Origin: Providencia sp. R33
GTDB taxonomy: Bacteria > Pseudomonadota > Gammaproteobacteria > Enterobacterales > Enterobacteriaceae
Direction: 5' to 3'
Assembly (NCBI RefSeq): GCF_019343475.1
Contig: NZ_CP072453.1
Span: forward strand, 930,001-994,000
DNA length: 64,000 nt
A program made the translations under genes and the position numbers. Under the pieces are notes generated by a model, which searched no databases, was not told the origin of the DNA, and saw only the letters and a list, made by a program, of their open reading frames with translations. Below are positions 17,467 through 26,593 of this stretch, piece after piece (position 1 is the first letter of the stretch; each line of letters opens with the position of its first letter).

Positions 17467-18438
17467 ATGAGCTGGATTGAAAAAATTTTAAAGAAAGGTA
17501 ACTTGACCCAATCTCACAAAGCCAACATCCCAGAAGGGGTTTGGACTAAATGCGATAGTTGCGGACAAGTTTTATACGGTGCTGAATTAGAACGCAATTT
17601 ATCTGTGTGTCCAAAATGTGACCACCATATGCGTATCCATGCCCGTCAGCGCTTAGAAACTTTCCTTGATGAAAATTCTACGACAGAACTCGGTAGTGAA
17701 CTTGAGCCAAAAGATATTCTCAAGTTCAAAGACTCAAAAAAATACAAAGACCGCATTACGGCAGCACAGAAAGAAACAGGCGAAAAAGATGCAATGATCG
17801 TGATGAAAGGAACCTTAAAAGGGATGCCTGTCGTCGCTGCTGCGTTTGAATTTGCTTTTATGGGTGGTTCAATGGCCTCCGTCGTGGGTGCGCGTTTTGT
17901 CCGTGCGGTAGAGCAAGCACTGGAAGATAACTGCCCACTGGTATGTTTTTCATCAAGTGGCGGCGCACGTATGCAAGAAGCGTTGTTATCATTGATGCAA
18001 ATGGCGAAAACCAGTGCTGCTTTAGCAAAAATGCAAGAGCGTGGTTTACCATACATTTCTGTGTTAACTGACCCAACCATGGGCGGTGTTTCAGCAAGTT
18101 TAGCCATGTTAGGTGATATCAACGTGGCAGAACCGAAAGCGCTGATCGGCTTCGCAGGCCCACGTGTTATCGAACAAACTGTGCGTGAAAAGCTGCCACA
18201 AGGCTTCCAGCGCAGTGAATTCTTACTGGAAAAAGGCGCCATCGACATGATCGTTCGTCGCCCTGAAATGCGTGATCGTCTGGCTGAAATTTTGGCGATG
18301 TTAACCAACAAACCAAGTTTCACTGAAACGCCAATCATTGTGGCAGAAACGGTAGAAATCGACCTGAATGCCATTGATGAGATCAATGCCGAAGAACCAG
18401 AAAAGGATTCTGCAAAGCATAAAAAAGATGATGAGTAA
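17467..18438 (+). CDS. accD: AccD, acetyl-CoA carboxylase carboxyltransferase beta subunit
   Basis: Beta subunit of the carboxyltransferase half of acetyl-CoA carboxylase; with AccA it moves CO2 from biotin-BCCP to acetyl-CoA, making malonyl-CoA for fatty acid synthesis. The N-terminal zinc finger has Cys29, Cys32, Cys48 and Cys51. The crotonase-fold body carries SSSGGARMQEALLSLMQMAK and PTMGGVSASLAMLGD. Length 323 is close to E. coli. The stop overlaps the start of folC, so the two are probably translationally coupled. Confidence 0.97.
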   Translation: MSWIEKILKKGNLTQSHKANIPEGVWTKCDSCGQVLYGAELERNLSVCPKCDHHMRIHARQRLETFLDENSTTELGSELEPKDILKFKDSKKYKDRITAAQKETGEKDAMIVMKGTLKGMPVVAAAFEFAFMGGSMASVVGARFVRAVEQALEDNCPLVCFSSSGGARMQEALLSLMQMAKTSAALAKMQERGLPYISVLTDPTMGGVSASLAMLGDINVAEPKALIGFAGPRVIEQTVREKLPQGFQRSEFLLEKGAIDMIVRRPEMRDRLAEILAMLTNKPSFTETPIIVAETVEIDLNAIDEINAEEPEKDSAKHKKDDE

Positions 18439-19717
18439 TCTAATCATTCCTACAGCCAAGTCTCCTTTGGAGGCTTGGCTTTCTTATCTCACCGACCTGC
18501 ATAGCCAAAATATCGATATGGGGTTGGAACGAGTCGGCCAAGTTGCTCGGCATATGAACCTGACGCAACCTGCTCCTAGAGTTATCACCGTTACAGGCAC
18601 CAATGGAAAAGGCACCACTTGCCATACGCTGGAATCAATTTTGATGGCGGCGGGGCTAAAAGTGGGTGTTTACAGTTCTCCGCATTTAGTGCGTTACACC
18701 GAACGTGTGCGTATTCAAGGGCAAGAACTTACTGAGTCTGATTTCTGTGAAGCGTTTGCCACCATTGAAGCGCAGCGTGAAAATATTTCGCTCACTTACT
18801 TTGAATATGGCACGTTGGCTGCACTACAATTATTTAAGCAAGCTAAACTGGATATCGTTATCTTAGAAGTGGGCTTAGGTGGACGTTTAGATGCCACCAA
18901 CGTGGTGGATGCCGATATTGCTGCCATTACCAGTATTGCGCTCGACCACACTGATTGGCTGGGGTCTGACCGTGAACATATTGGGCATGAAAAAGCGGGT
19001 ATTTTTCGCCAAGGTCATTATGGCGTGGTGGGTGAGCCTGACATGCTGGACTCGATTGGGCAATATGCCGATAAAATTGGCACGATACTGTTTCGCCGTG
19101 GCGTCGATTGGCAATACAGCGAGCAATCAGCGAGTTGGTCTTGGCAAAGTTCACAACGTGAGTGGCATAATCTGCCATTACCGAATGTGCCATTAGCAAA
19201 TGCAGCAACAGCGCTAGGTGTGATTAGCTGCTTACTGCAAATAGATGCGGATATTGCAAAAAAAGTCACGGATGCTGCTATTCATCAAGGTTTGAAATCA
19301 GCCCAATTACCAGGGCGCTTCCAAATTATTGGTGAGAAGCCGTTAATGATTTTGGATGTGGCGCATAACCCTCACGCAGCCGGGTATTTAGTGAGTAAAT
19401 TAGCTGGCTTACCTGCGGTTGAAGGTCGTCATATTCGTGCTGTAGTCGGAATGCTTGGCGATAAAGACATTAAAGGCACCCTTGAGTGTTTATCGCAGGC
19501 GGTGACGGATTGGTATCTTGCCCCATTGACTGAATTTAGGGGGGCAGATGTGGCACAATTGAGCCAACATGTCGCTAAGGCCAATGTATTTGATTGTGTG
19601 GAAAAAGCGTGGCAGCAAGCCTGTGTTGATGCGCAAGAACAAGACGTGATTGTGGTTTGTGGGTCATTCCACACCGTCGCTCATGTCATGATGTTATTAG
19701 AAAACCAAAAAGGATAG
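18428..19717 (+). CDS. folC: FolC, dihydrofolate synthase / folylpolyglutamate synthase
   Basis: Adds glutamate to dihydropteroate and then to folates. It is a Mur-ligase-type enzyme with the P-loop TVTGTNGKGTTCHTLES near residue 56, the block VGLGGRLDATNVVDAD, and DVAHNPHAA in the C-terminal domain. Two adjacent ATG codons (18428 and 18431) could start it; both overlap the accD stop (18436-18438). The product is about 429 residues, like the 422 of E. coli. dedD begins directly after it. Confidence 0.95.
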   Translation: MMSNLIIPTAKSPLEAWLSYLTDLHSQNIDMGLERVGQVARHMNLTQPAPRVITVTGTNGKGTTCHTLESILMAAGLKVGVYSSPHLVRYTERVRIQGQELTESDFCEAFATIEAQRENISLTYFEYGTLAALQLFKQAKLDIVILEVGLGGRLDATNVVDADIAAITSIALDHTDWLGSDREHIGHEKAGIFRQGHYGVVGEPDMLDSIGQYADKIGTILFRRGVDWQYSEQSASWSWQSSQREWHNLPLPNVPLANAATALGVISCLLQIDADIAKKVTDAAIHQGLKSAQLPGRFQIIGEKPLMILDVAHNPHAAGYLVSKLAGLPAVEGRHIRAVVGMLGDKDIKGTLECLSQAVTDWYLAPLTEFRGADVAQLSQHVAKANVFDCVEKAWQQACVDAQEQDVIVVCGSFHTVAHVMMLLENQKG

Positions 19718-19722
19718 TGCTG

Positions 19723-20370
19723 GTGGCTAGTAAATTTCAAAATCGTCTTGCTGGTGTCATTGTTCTGGTTGCCGCAGGGGTTATCGTACTTCCTGCGCTT
19801 CTTGATGGCGATAAGAAATATAATGAAAATGAATTTGCGGCCATTCCTATTATCCCGAAGCCGGGTGACGAAGAAGATATCGAAGCGATTGCACCGATAG
19901 CGCCTAATGCTGCAAGTGCTCCTTCGGAAGGGGCCTCTGAGGCTATGTTATCAGAGGCAATTACCCAGCAGCAAAATGAACAAGTGGCGGCAAACGTCCC
20001 TGCAACAGTTGAGCCAATCAAACCTGAGCCGAAGCCAGAACCCAAACCAGAACCTAAGCCGGAACCAAAACCACAGCCGAAACCTGAACTCAAGCCTGAA
20101 CCGAAGCCAGAGGTTAAACCTGAGCCGCAAGGCAAAGCGTTTGTTGTTCAAGTTATTGCATTGAACAATGCCAGCAAGGTTGAGGAGATTGTGGCGAAGT
20201 TGCGGTTATCGGGTTACCAAGTGTATACCGTTCCAGCGAAGCCCGTGAACAATAAACTCACGCGTATTTATGTTGGACCAGAAGCATCAAGGCAGAAGCT
20301 AGAAGCCGCTCTTCCTGAACTTAACGCGATTACAGGAACAAAAGGGATAATTCAAACATTTAAACCCTAA
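19723..20370 (+). CDS. dedD: DedD, SPOR-domain cell division protein
   Basis: A 215-residue septal protein. An N-terminal cytoplasmic tag (ASKFQNR) leads into one membrane anchor near residues 9-27, then a Pro-rich linker and a C-terminal SPOR domain (AFVVQVIALNNASKVEEIV onward) that binds denuded peptidoglycan at the division site. The linker contains a run of KPEP units (about 20028-20130), so its length is likely variable between strains. The GTG at 19723 gives the same start as E. coli DedD and has AGGA upstream. Confidence 0.93.
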   Translation: MASKFQNRLAGVIVLVAAGVIVLPALLDGDKKYNENEFAAIPIIPKPGDEEDIEAIAPIAPNAASAPSEGASEAMLSEAITQQQNEQVAANVPATVEPIKPEPKPEPKPEPKPEPKPQPKPELKPEPKPEVKPEPQGKAFVVQVIALNNASKVEEIVAKLRLSGYQVYTVPAKPVNNKLTRIYVGPEASRQKLEAALPELNAITGTKGIIQTFKP

Positions 20371-20479
20371 TAAATAGACACAATAATCCCTAAAAGGTAA
20401 GGGGATTTAGTAACTTACTGCGGCGATTATGATTTTTTCTTTTCGCCGTTATTTTTTGTAAATTGATAGAAAAATGGTT

Positions 20480-20495
20480 ACGCAAACGTTTTCGT
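20480..20495. promoter_or_regulatory. PurR box before cvpA-purF
   Basis: ACGCAAACGTTTTCGT is a near-perfect PurR operator (ACGCAAACGTTTTCNT in E. coli). A likely -10 element TAGAAT follows at 20503-20508, so the box covers the -35 region. It lies about 55 bases before cvpA and predicts purine repression of cvpA-purF. Confidence 0.85.
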
Positions 20496-20548
20496 TTTCT
20501 GTTAGAATGCACTTCGCTGATGTCGTGAGTGCAAATTTTGGATGAAAT

Positions 20549-21052
20549 ATGGTCTGGATAGATTACGCAATTATCGCCATTATTGGCTTCTCGGCACTGG
20601 TTAGCTTGATCCGTGGTTTTGTTCGTGAGGCACTATCACTGGTGACATGGGGCTGTGCTTTTTTTGTCGCAAGTACATTTTACCCTTATTTAGCGGACTA
20701 TTTTACCCGCTTTGAGGACGTACTAGTGCGAAATGGCATCGCAATCGCCGCATTATTTATTGCCACATTAATTGTGGGCGCGGTGGTAAATTATGTGATT
20801 AGCTCTTTAGTGCAAAAAACCGGGTTATCAGGCACAGATCGTGTTCTGGGGATTTGCTTCGGTGCACTGCGTGGTGTGTTGATTGTATCGGCCTTGTTGT
20901 TCTTTCTCGATACCTTTACACCGCTTCCTCAAAGTGAGGATTGGCAGCGTTCAGAGTTTATTCCACAGTTCAGTCATATTATCAGGTGGTTTTTTGACTA
21001 CCTGCAAAATGCGTCAAGTTTCCTACCGGAGAACATTTCTCCGTCTGGCTGA
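20549..21052 (+). CDS. cvpA: CvpA, inner membrane protein
   Basis: A 167-residue inner-membrane protein with four predicted membrane segments. In E. coli CvpA is needed for colicin V production and affects envelope stress and bile resistance; its molecular activity is not settled. The start MVWIDYAIIAIIGFSALVSL and the conserved IRGFVREALSLVTWG identify it. It is the first gene after the PurR box and ends 14 bases before purF, so it is co-transcribed with purF. Confidence 0.94.
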   Translation: MVWIDYAIIAIIGFSALVSLIRGFVREALSLVTWGCAFFVASTFYPYLADYFTRFEDVLVRNGIAIAALFIATLIVGAVVNYVISSLVQKTGLSGTDRVLGICFGALRGVLIVSALLFFLDTFTPLPQSEDWQRSEFIPQFSHIIRWFFDYLQNASSFLPENISPSG

Positions 21053-21066
21053 TGAGGAAAGACCAA

Positions 21067-22584
21067 ATGTGCGGTATTGTCGGGATCGCTGGTGTTACAC
21101 CAGTTAACCAATCAATTTATGATGCTTTAACAGTGCTTCAGCACCGTGGGCAAGATGCAGCAGGTATTGCCACCATTGATGGCAAAAATAATATTCGTTT
21201 ACGTAAAGCTAATGGCCTTGTGAAGGATGTGTTTGAAACTCGCCATATGCTTCGATTACAAGGCTGCATGGGGTTAGGGCATGTTCGTTACCCAACCGCA
21301 GGCAGTTCCAGTGCTTCAGAAGCGCAGCCTTTTTACGTGAACTCACCGTTTGGTATCACACTTGCTCATAATGGTAATCTGACAAACGCACATGAACTCA
21401 CACGGAGTTTATTTGAAACCGCGCGTCGTCATGTTAATACGACCTCGGATTCTGAAATTTTACTCAATGTGTTGGCATATGAGCTGGACAGATTCGATCA
21501 TTTCCCTCTTGAGCCAGACAACGTCTTTAGCGCAGTCGCTGCGATGCACAAAAAATTGCGTGGCGCTTACGCATGTGTGGCACTGATTATCGGCCATGGC
21601 ATGTTAGCATTTCGCGACCCACATGGTATTCGACCATTAGTATTAGGCCGCCGTATCACCGAAAATGGTGAACATGAGTACATGGTGGCTTCTGAAAGTG
21701 TTGCGCTTGATACACTCGGCTTTGAATTTTTACGTGATGTTGCTCCAGGCGAAGCGGTATATGTCACAGAAAAAGGCCAATTATTCACACGCCAATGCTC
21801 TGACAACCCACAATTGACGCCATGTATTTTTGAATACGTCTATTTTGCTCGCCAAGATTCCTTTATCGACAAAGTATCGGTGTATAACGCAAGGTTGCGT
21901 ATGGGGCAAAAACTCGGTGCGAAAATTGCGCGTGAGTGGGAAGATCTTAACATCGATGTGGTGATCCCAATCCCTGAAACCTCTTGCGATATTGCTTTAG
22001 AAATCGCCCATATCCTGAATAAACCATACCGCCAAGGTTTTGTTAAAAACCGTTATGTCGGGCGTACGTTTATCATGCCAGGTCAACAAGAGCGTCGTAA
22101 ATCGGTGCGCCGTAAACTGAATGCAAACCGCGCAGAGTTTCGCGATAAGAATGTGTTATTAATCGATGACTCTATTGTGCGCGGCACAACCTCTGAGCAA
22201 ATTGTTGAATTAGCGCGTGAAGCGGGTGCGAAGAATGTCTATTTTGCTTCAGCAGCGCCGGAAGTTCGCTTCCCGAACGTGTATGGTATTGATATGCCAA
22301 ATGCGAACGAGTTGATTGCTCATGGCCGTGAAGTGGATGAAATTCGCAAATTAATTGGTGCAGATGGGTTAATTTTCCAAGATTTAACGGATTTAGTGGC
22401 AGCCGTTCAAGAAGAGAATCCAGAGATCACCGAATTTGAATGCTCAGTATTCGACGGTATTTACGTCACCAAAGACATTGACCAAAGTTATTTAGATTAT
22501 CTGGAAAACTTGCGCAAAGACGACGAACTGAAGTTGAAAGATAAGAGTGAAGTTGAGGATTTGGAAATCTACAACGAAGGCTAA
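21067..22584 (+). CDS. purF: PurF, amidophosphoribosyltransferase
   Basis: First committed step of purine synthesis: PRPP plus glutamine gives 5-phosphoribosylamine. The start ATG at 21067 places Cys2 (MCGIVGIAG) as the N-terminal nucleophile of the glutaminase domain. The C-terminal half has the PRPP motif VLLIDDSIVRGTTSEQI. Length 505 equals E. coli. GAGGAAA precedes the start; an in-frame ATG five codons earlier would bury the catalytic Cys. Purine repression by PurR is predicted from the upstream box. Confidence 0.97.
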   Translation: MCGIVGIAGVTPVNQSIYDALTVLQHRGQDAAGIATIDGKNNIRLRKANGLVKDVFETRHMLRLQGCMGLGHVRYPTAGSSSASEAQPFYVNSPFGITLAHNGNLTNAHELTRSLFETARRHVNTTSDSEILLNVLAYELDRFDHFPLEPDNVFSAVAAMHKKLRGAYACVALIIGHGMLAFRDPHGIRPLVLGRRITENGEHEYMVASESVALDTLGFEFLRDVAPGEAVYVTEKGQLFTRQCSDNPQLTPCIFEYVYFARQDSFIDKVSVYNARLRMGQKLGAKIAREWEDLNIDVVIPIPETSCDIALEIAHILNKPYRQGFVKNRYVGRTFIMPGQQERRKSVRRKLNANRAEFRDKNVLLIDDSIVRGTTSEQIVELAREAGAKNVYFASAAPEVRFPNVYGIDMPNANELIAHGREVDEIRKLIGADGLIFQDLTDLVAAVQEENPEITEFECSVFDGIYVTKDIDQSYLDYLENLRKDDELKLKDKSEVEDLEIYNEG

Positions 22585-22586
22585 AA

Positions 22587-22708
22587 TTTTCGTCATAGTT
22601 TGAGTTACAGCGTTGTTGGCTTCATTCAGCTACCCAAGTCACATACTTTTGTATGCTCCTTGGGATAGCTTCTTTGCCGCCTAGCTGTAACTTAAACTAT
22701 CTAGAAAA
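22587..22708. repeat. ERIC (IRU) repeat, full copy
   Basis: An imperfect palindrome of 122 bases. The ends pair (TTTTC with GAAAA, and ATAGTTTGAGTTACAG with CTGTAACTTAAACTAT). The centre, AAGTCACATACTTTTGTATG followed by CTCC, and the CTTTGCCGCCTAGCTG arm match the ERIC core. It lies just after the purF stop, so it may be transcribed into the purF message as a hairpin. Confidence 0.8.
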
Positions 22709-22852
22709 TTCATTCTGTAGAGGCTACAAAATGAATAATTTAAGGTATTCGTTAAGTAACGCCCTAGGAATATTGATTATTCGGATAGACGCCAACAACC
22801 GCACGTAATTTAGTATATAATCTTCAGAAATTACCGTGGATTGGGCAGAGAA

Positions 22853-23425
22853 ATGAAAAAGCTGATTATTGGGTTAACTGGAGCGAGTGGGGCGGTTTAT
22901 GGCGTCAGGTTGCTTGAGGTACTGAAACCTGTTGAACAGGTTGAAACCCATTTAGTGATGAGCGCCGCTGCCCGCCAAACGCTAGCGCTAGAAACCCAGT
23001 ATAGCGTTAAAGATGTGCAGCAACTTGCTGACCATAACTACGATAGCCGCGATATTGCGGCGGCCATTTCATCAGGTTCATTTCGCACCGCAGGCATGGT
23101 GATTATGCCGTGTACCATGAAAACCCTTTCTGGCATTGTTCACAGCTATACCGACACCTTAGTGACAAGAGCGGCGGATGTTGTACTCAAAGAAGGCAAG
23201 AAATTAGTCCTTGGAGTACGTGAAACGCCATTACATGTTGGGCATTTGAAATTAATGGTGCAAGCTGCCGAAATGGGCGCCGTGATTATGCCGCCCATGC
23301 CAGCGTTTTATCATCAACCACAAACTATCCAAGATATTGTTAATCAAACGGTGAACCGTGTTCTTGACCAATTTGATATTGAACTTGAGCAGGATTTATT
23401 TAATCGTTGGCAAGGTACCAAATAA
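22853..23425 (+). CDS. ubiX: UbiX, flavin prenyltransferase
   Basis: Makes prenylated FMN, the cofactor of the UbiD decarboxylase in ubiquinone synthesis. The 190-residue flavoprotein has the FMN-binding start IIGLTGASGAVYG, the block VIMPCTMKTLSGI and the PMPAFYHQPQTI region. Length is close to the 189 of E. coli. The ATG at 22853 fits the family; an upstream in-frame TTG (22841) does not. A TATAAT at 22816-22821 may be its promoter. It converges with the AT-rich gene that ends 13 bases later. Confidence 0.95.
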   Translation: MKKLIIGLTGASGAVYGVRLLEVLKPVEQVETHLVMSAAARQTLALETQYSVKDVQQLADHNYDSRDIAAAISSGSFRTAGMVIMPCTMKTLSGIVHSYTDTLVTRAADVVLKEGKKLVLGVRETPLHVGHLKLMVQAAEMGAVIMPPMPAFYHQPQTIQDIVNQTVNRVLDQFDIELEQDLFNRWQGTK

Positions 23426-23438
23426 ATTAAGACAGTAT

Positions 23439-24955
23439 TTATACTTGGTTATTAAGTGTTTTTGAGCCAAACATAACACTAGGGTCAGTGTTAAGATCAA
23501 AATCATCCATAGAAATATTGGGTGCGACAGGGTAAATATTGCCTTTTTTATCAATGAAAATGTCCCCATCCATTTTTTTCAATAGTGCGAGGTTATTTTG
23601 AATAACCTGATGAAGGATCGGGGTAACAATGTTCGATGAATAGATGGTCTTTTTCATATCATTCTTTGATTTAGTGTAATGAAATGCCAATGTCACAAGG
23701 TGATTTTTCTTGTCAAAATGGCGGTGTACAATGCGATAGTTTTTGTTTTTTAACATCAAATTTTTGAATGATTTTCTTTTGAATAGTACCTCAAAGTTAT
23801 CTAATGCAAGTAATTTGTTTGTTTTTAAATTACTATCAAAAACCTTTTTTGTATTATATTTATCTGAATTTTGGGCTGTTCTATTAAGTTTAACAAATGA
23901 AAGTTGATAATTAGAGTCGCTGTCTTTTATAAATTCATATTCCTGATGTTTATCCATAAAATTTTTTAGGAAGCAAGCGAATTCATCGAAGTTATTAGAT
24001 TTGTAAATGCCTTCATTGGGGTCAAAAAATTGATAGGTTTCACTTTTTGTATTTTTCTTAATATTTATTGCACAAGCATGGTTTGGGCTTAAAATAATGT
24101 GATTTTGGTTTTTATCTGTTTTAATGAAATTTATAAAATCATCTAATTTTGTTATCCTTGTACTCTTATCTTGTATTTTTATATTAGTTGTTAGATTTTG
24201 TTGCTTATTTAGGTCTGTCCATTGTTTTTCTATTTTTCCCTGAGTGGATGTTTGCATTAAATCTAATAAGCTATTAATTTTCTTTTGATTCGATTTGGTA
24301 TCAGTGGCCGATTCAACAAAACGATACGTTTCTTTTATTGTATCATTTTCTAGGCTTGAATTTTCATTTAATGTATGTGTTTTTTTTGCACATTTTCTGT
24401 TTTCTGAAATTATGGGCACCATAGTTATTTTTAGCATTCTATCGTTTTCGTGTTCACACCCTTTAAGGTTTTCATTCAAAGCTAAGTCTATTAATTTAAA
24501 AAAATTTTTTTCTTCAAGGATAGGTGAGGATAATGGAATAGGTAGGGCTAAATTACAATTGTTTACGGATTCACATTGTAATTTTTGTATATCAAATATT
24601 TCCTTGAGAAGTTTGTTTCCCTGTTTAATGATATGTTTTTTTCTGTGTAATTCTTATAGTCTGAAACAGAGGTCATCGCTGAATTACTGTATTTTTTTTG
24701 TATTACCGTGTTGTTAGTTTTGACATTATCTAAGTATCTATTGTAAATATTAATATATTCTTGCTCTAAATCTTTATCACTATAGTGTAAGAATTTGACA
24801 GATGCGCCATAACAAAAACCGGTGAAAGGTTCTTTTGAGTTTGAAATCTTTAGGATGTTCTCTTTGAAAAACTGAGAATCATCGGTTTCTAAAAAATTTA
24901 AAAATTTTGATTGATAAAAGGGTGTTCTATTTAATGAATTTATTTCGACAGGCAT
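23439..24955 (-). pseudogene. YopT-like (C58-type) cysteine protease/effector gene split by a -1 frame change
   Basis: Two overlapping frames read as one gene. The first (24955 to 24563, ATG with AAGGATG upstream) carries GFCYGASVKFLHY with a candidate nucleophile Cys48. The second is open from 24653 to the stop at 23439 and carries SPNHACAINIK and QFFDPNEG, which look like the His and Asp of a papain-like C58 triad. Joined at the A7 run (24636-24642) they give about 505 residues with Cys48, His293 and Asp312. The region is much more AT-rich than its neighbours, which suggests transfer. It may be a pseudogene, a homopolymer sequencing error or a recoded gene. Family call is moderate; the C-terminal ~180 residues are unrecognised. 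Confidence 0.55.
24635..24641 (-). other. A-AAA-AAC heptamer at the frame change
   Basis: On the coding strand the first frame reads GAA AAA AAC. This is the A-AAA-AAC slippery heptamer in the correct phase, and a -1 slip moves directly into the second open frame. The same heptamer type drives recoding in IS1. I see no strong hairpin after it and no ribosome-site-like stimulator before it. Confidence 0.4.
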
Positions 24956-25092
24956 TATGGCATCCTTAATTTATCTAACGAATAGATACCATACTTATGT
25001 TTTCAATTTGTATCTTTCAAATCTCAATGATTTTGTATTTACTATATGCAATATATATGCATGATTTCACAAAATATTTGTATAGGATTCTG

Positions 25093-25115
25093 TAAAAACC
25101 ATCTCGCCTAGAGAT
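25093..25115 (-). terminator. Weak terminator after yfcH
   Basis: On the minus strand ATCTC and GAGAT form a 5-base stem followed by GGTTTTT, about 28 bases after the yfcH stop. The stem is short, so the call is tentative. Confidence 0.3.
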
Positions 25116-25142
25116 ATGAGTATATTAGGAGCATTAAAAGGG

Positions 25143-26051
25143 CTAGCTTTCCTTGGCAACCAATAAGTCTTCTAACGCAATTTTTAACTCGATAAATTCG
25201 AATTCAAACCCAGCTTCTTCTAAACGCTTAGGTATGGCTTGCTGACCACCTAATACTAAAGCCGCGGATTCACCTAAAATAGTTTTTATCACAAACGCAG
25301 GCGTGCGGATAAAAGAAGGGCGGTTGAGTACATCCCCTAAAATAGCGGTGAATTGATCATTATGCACAGGATAAGGCGCAGTTATATTGAACGGGCCTGA
25401 AAGCGTTGGGGTAGTCAGTAAAAAGTAAATCGCATTGACCATATCGTTGATATGTATCCATGGCATGTACTGTTTGCCGTGACCGATTGGGCCACCAGCA
25501 CCCATTTTGAAAATAGGTAGGATTTTACCTAATACACCGCCATTGGGGGATAAGACAAGGCCTGTACGTAATAAACACACGCGAGTTTTGTCGGACGCGG
25601 CATTTTCAGCAAGGGCTTCCCAATGTTGAGCAAGTTGATGGGTAAATTCGTCGTGGGGTTGTTCGTCTTCAGTGACAACAACTTGCCCTTGGTCACCATA
25701 GTAACCAACCGCAGAGCCAGATAAAAATACAGAAGGGGGAGTATCACTCGCAGTAATAAGTTCAGCGAGTCGCTGGGTAATTTTCCAACGGCTATCACAA
25801 AGGTGTTTTTTTTGCTCATCCGTCCAGCGTTTTTCAGCAATAGGTTCGCCAGCTAAATTAATAACGGCATTAAAGCCGTTAAGATCATTGACATCATTTA
25901 ACGTTGTCCAACACTCGACAGCTTTACAAAAGTGGCTATACACTTTTTGTGGCGAACGGCTTAATACAGTGACCTGATGATCAAGGGCGATTAATTTTTG
26001 AACCAGAGGGGTGCCGATTAACCCTGTTCCGCCTGTTATGAGTATTTTCAT
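25143..26051 (-). CDS. yfcH: YfcH, TIGR01777-type NAD(P)-dependent epimerase-like protein
   Basis: A 302-residue short-chain dehydrogenase-type protein. It has the Rossmann motif ITGGTGLIGTPLV at the N-terminus, SGSAVGYYGDQG in the middle and the C-terminal domain seen in YfcH/SULA-type proteins. The cellular substrate is not known. The start at 26051 (MKILITGG) has GGGGA five bases before it; this ribosome site lies at the junction with the ERIC cluster upstream. In E. coli yfcH lies next to folX and yfcI, so the local order is partly rearranged here. Confidence 0.88.
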   Translation of the reverse strand: MKILITGGTGLIGTPLVQKLIALDHQVTVLSRSPQKVYSHFCKAVECWTTLNDVNDLNGFNAVINLAGEPIAEKRWTDEQKKHLCDSRWKITQRLAELITASDTPPSVFLSGSAVGYYGDQGQVVVTEDEQPHDEFTHQLAQHWEALAENAASDKTRVCLLRTGLVLSPNGGVLGKILPIFKMGAGGPIGHGKQYMPWIHINDMVNAIYFLLTTPTLSGPFNITAPYPVHNDQFTAILGDVLNRPSFIRTPAFVIKTILGESAALVLGGQQAIPKRLEEAGFEFEFIELKIALEDLLVAKES

Positions 26052-26054
26052 TGC

Positions 26055-26130
26055 CATCCCCGTCATATTTCAAACCGCAGCGTTGTTGTCTGCACTCAAT
26101 ACCTTAAGTCACATACTTGTGTATGCTCCT
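26055..26130. repeat. Truncated ERIC copy, first unit of a 76-base direct repeat
   Basis: This 76-base stretch contains the left half and centre of an ERIC element, up to GTGTATGCTCCT, and is followed at once by a nearly identical stretch (26131-26206). The two differ at only a few bases, pointing to a recent partial duplication. Confidence 0.75.
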
Positions 26131-26133
26131 CAT

Positions 26134-26254
26134 CCCCGTCATATTTCAAGCCGCAGCGTTGTTGTCTGCACTCAGTTACCTTAGTCACATACTTGTGTAT
26201 GCTCCTAAGGATGCCTTCGTTTGACGCCTAGCTGCAATTTGAACTATTTAGGGG
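26134..26254. repeat. ERIC (IRU) repeat, full copy upstream of yfcH
   Basis: A 121-base imperfect palindrome bounded by CCCC and GGGG, with CATATTTCAAGCCGCAGC pairing to GCTGCAATTTGAACTATT. The core has the same CACATACTTGTGTATGCTCC as the other copies. Confidence 0.8.
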
Positions 26255-26260
26255 ATTGTT

Positions 26261-26300
26261 ATTCAAGCCGCAGCGTTGTTGTCTGCCCTAGTTGCCTAGC
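26261..26300. repeat. ERIC fragment
   Basis: ATTCAAGCCGCAGCGTTGTT and a shortened right arm (TTGCCTAGCTA) remain, while the central part of the element is missing. It lies six bases after the full copy. Confidence 0.55.
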
Positions 26301-26593
26301 TACTATCTCATTAAGATCAAGTCATCACGCTAATACAATGTTTCCATAGGTTTTATGATTTAACTATAGCATCTGTGAGCACAAATTGTGTGATTTGCCT
26401 ACGTTATCGCAAAAAAGACAAAAGCTCTATGAGCTATGTGATAAGAAGTGTTTATTTGTGATAGCAACCAAGTGAAAATTGGGCTAGGATCGACGACTAA
26501 GTGCGAGTAAAAGCCCGTTGTATTGTCTGACATGTCGTGGCAATCAATCTATGGCATAAGCTATTTTTAGCTTAATTATAAAAGGTTTACAGG

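Larger units (their letters stand above)
26052..26593. other. 542-base spacer between yfcH and yfcD
   Basis: The first half is the ERIC cluster described separately. The rest (26301-26593) holds the divergent yfcD promoter region; I see no open frame with a ribosome site and no confident operator. Confidence 0.5.

Noticed and set aside
17646..18386. 246-residue frame opposite accD
   Set aside because: It lies wholly inside the well-conserved accD gene and has the residue bias of an antisense frame.
19737..20135. Opposite-strand frame rich in Gly/Ser over dedD
   Set aside because: It is the reverse complement of the KPEP codon repeat in dedD. It has no ribosome site and does not resemble a real gene.
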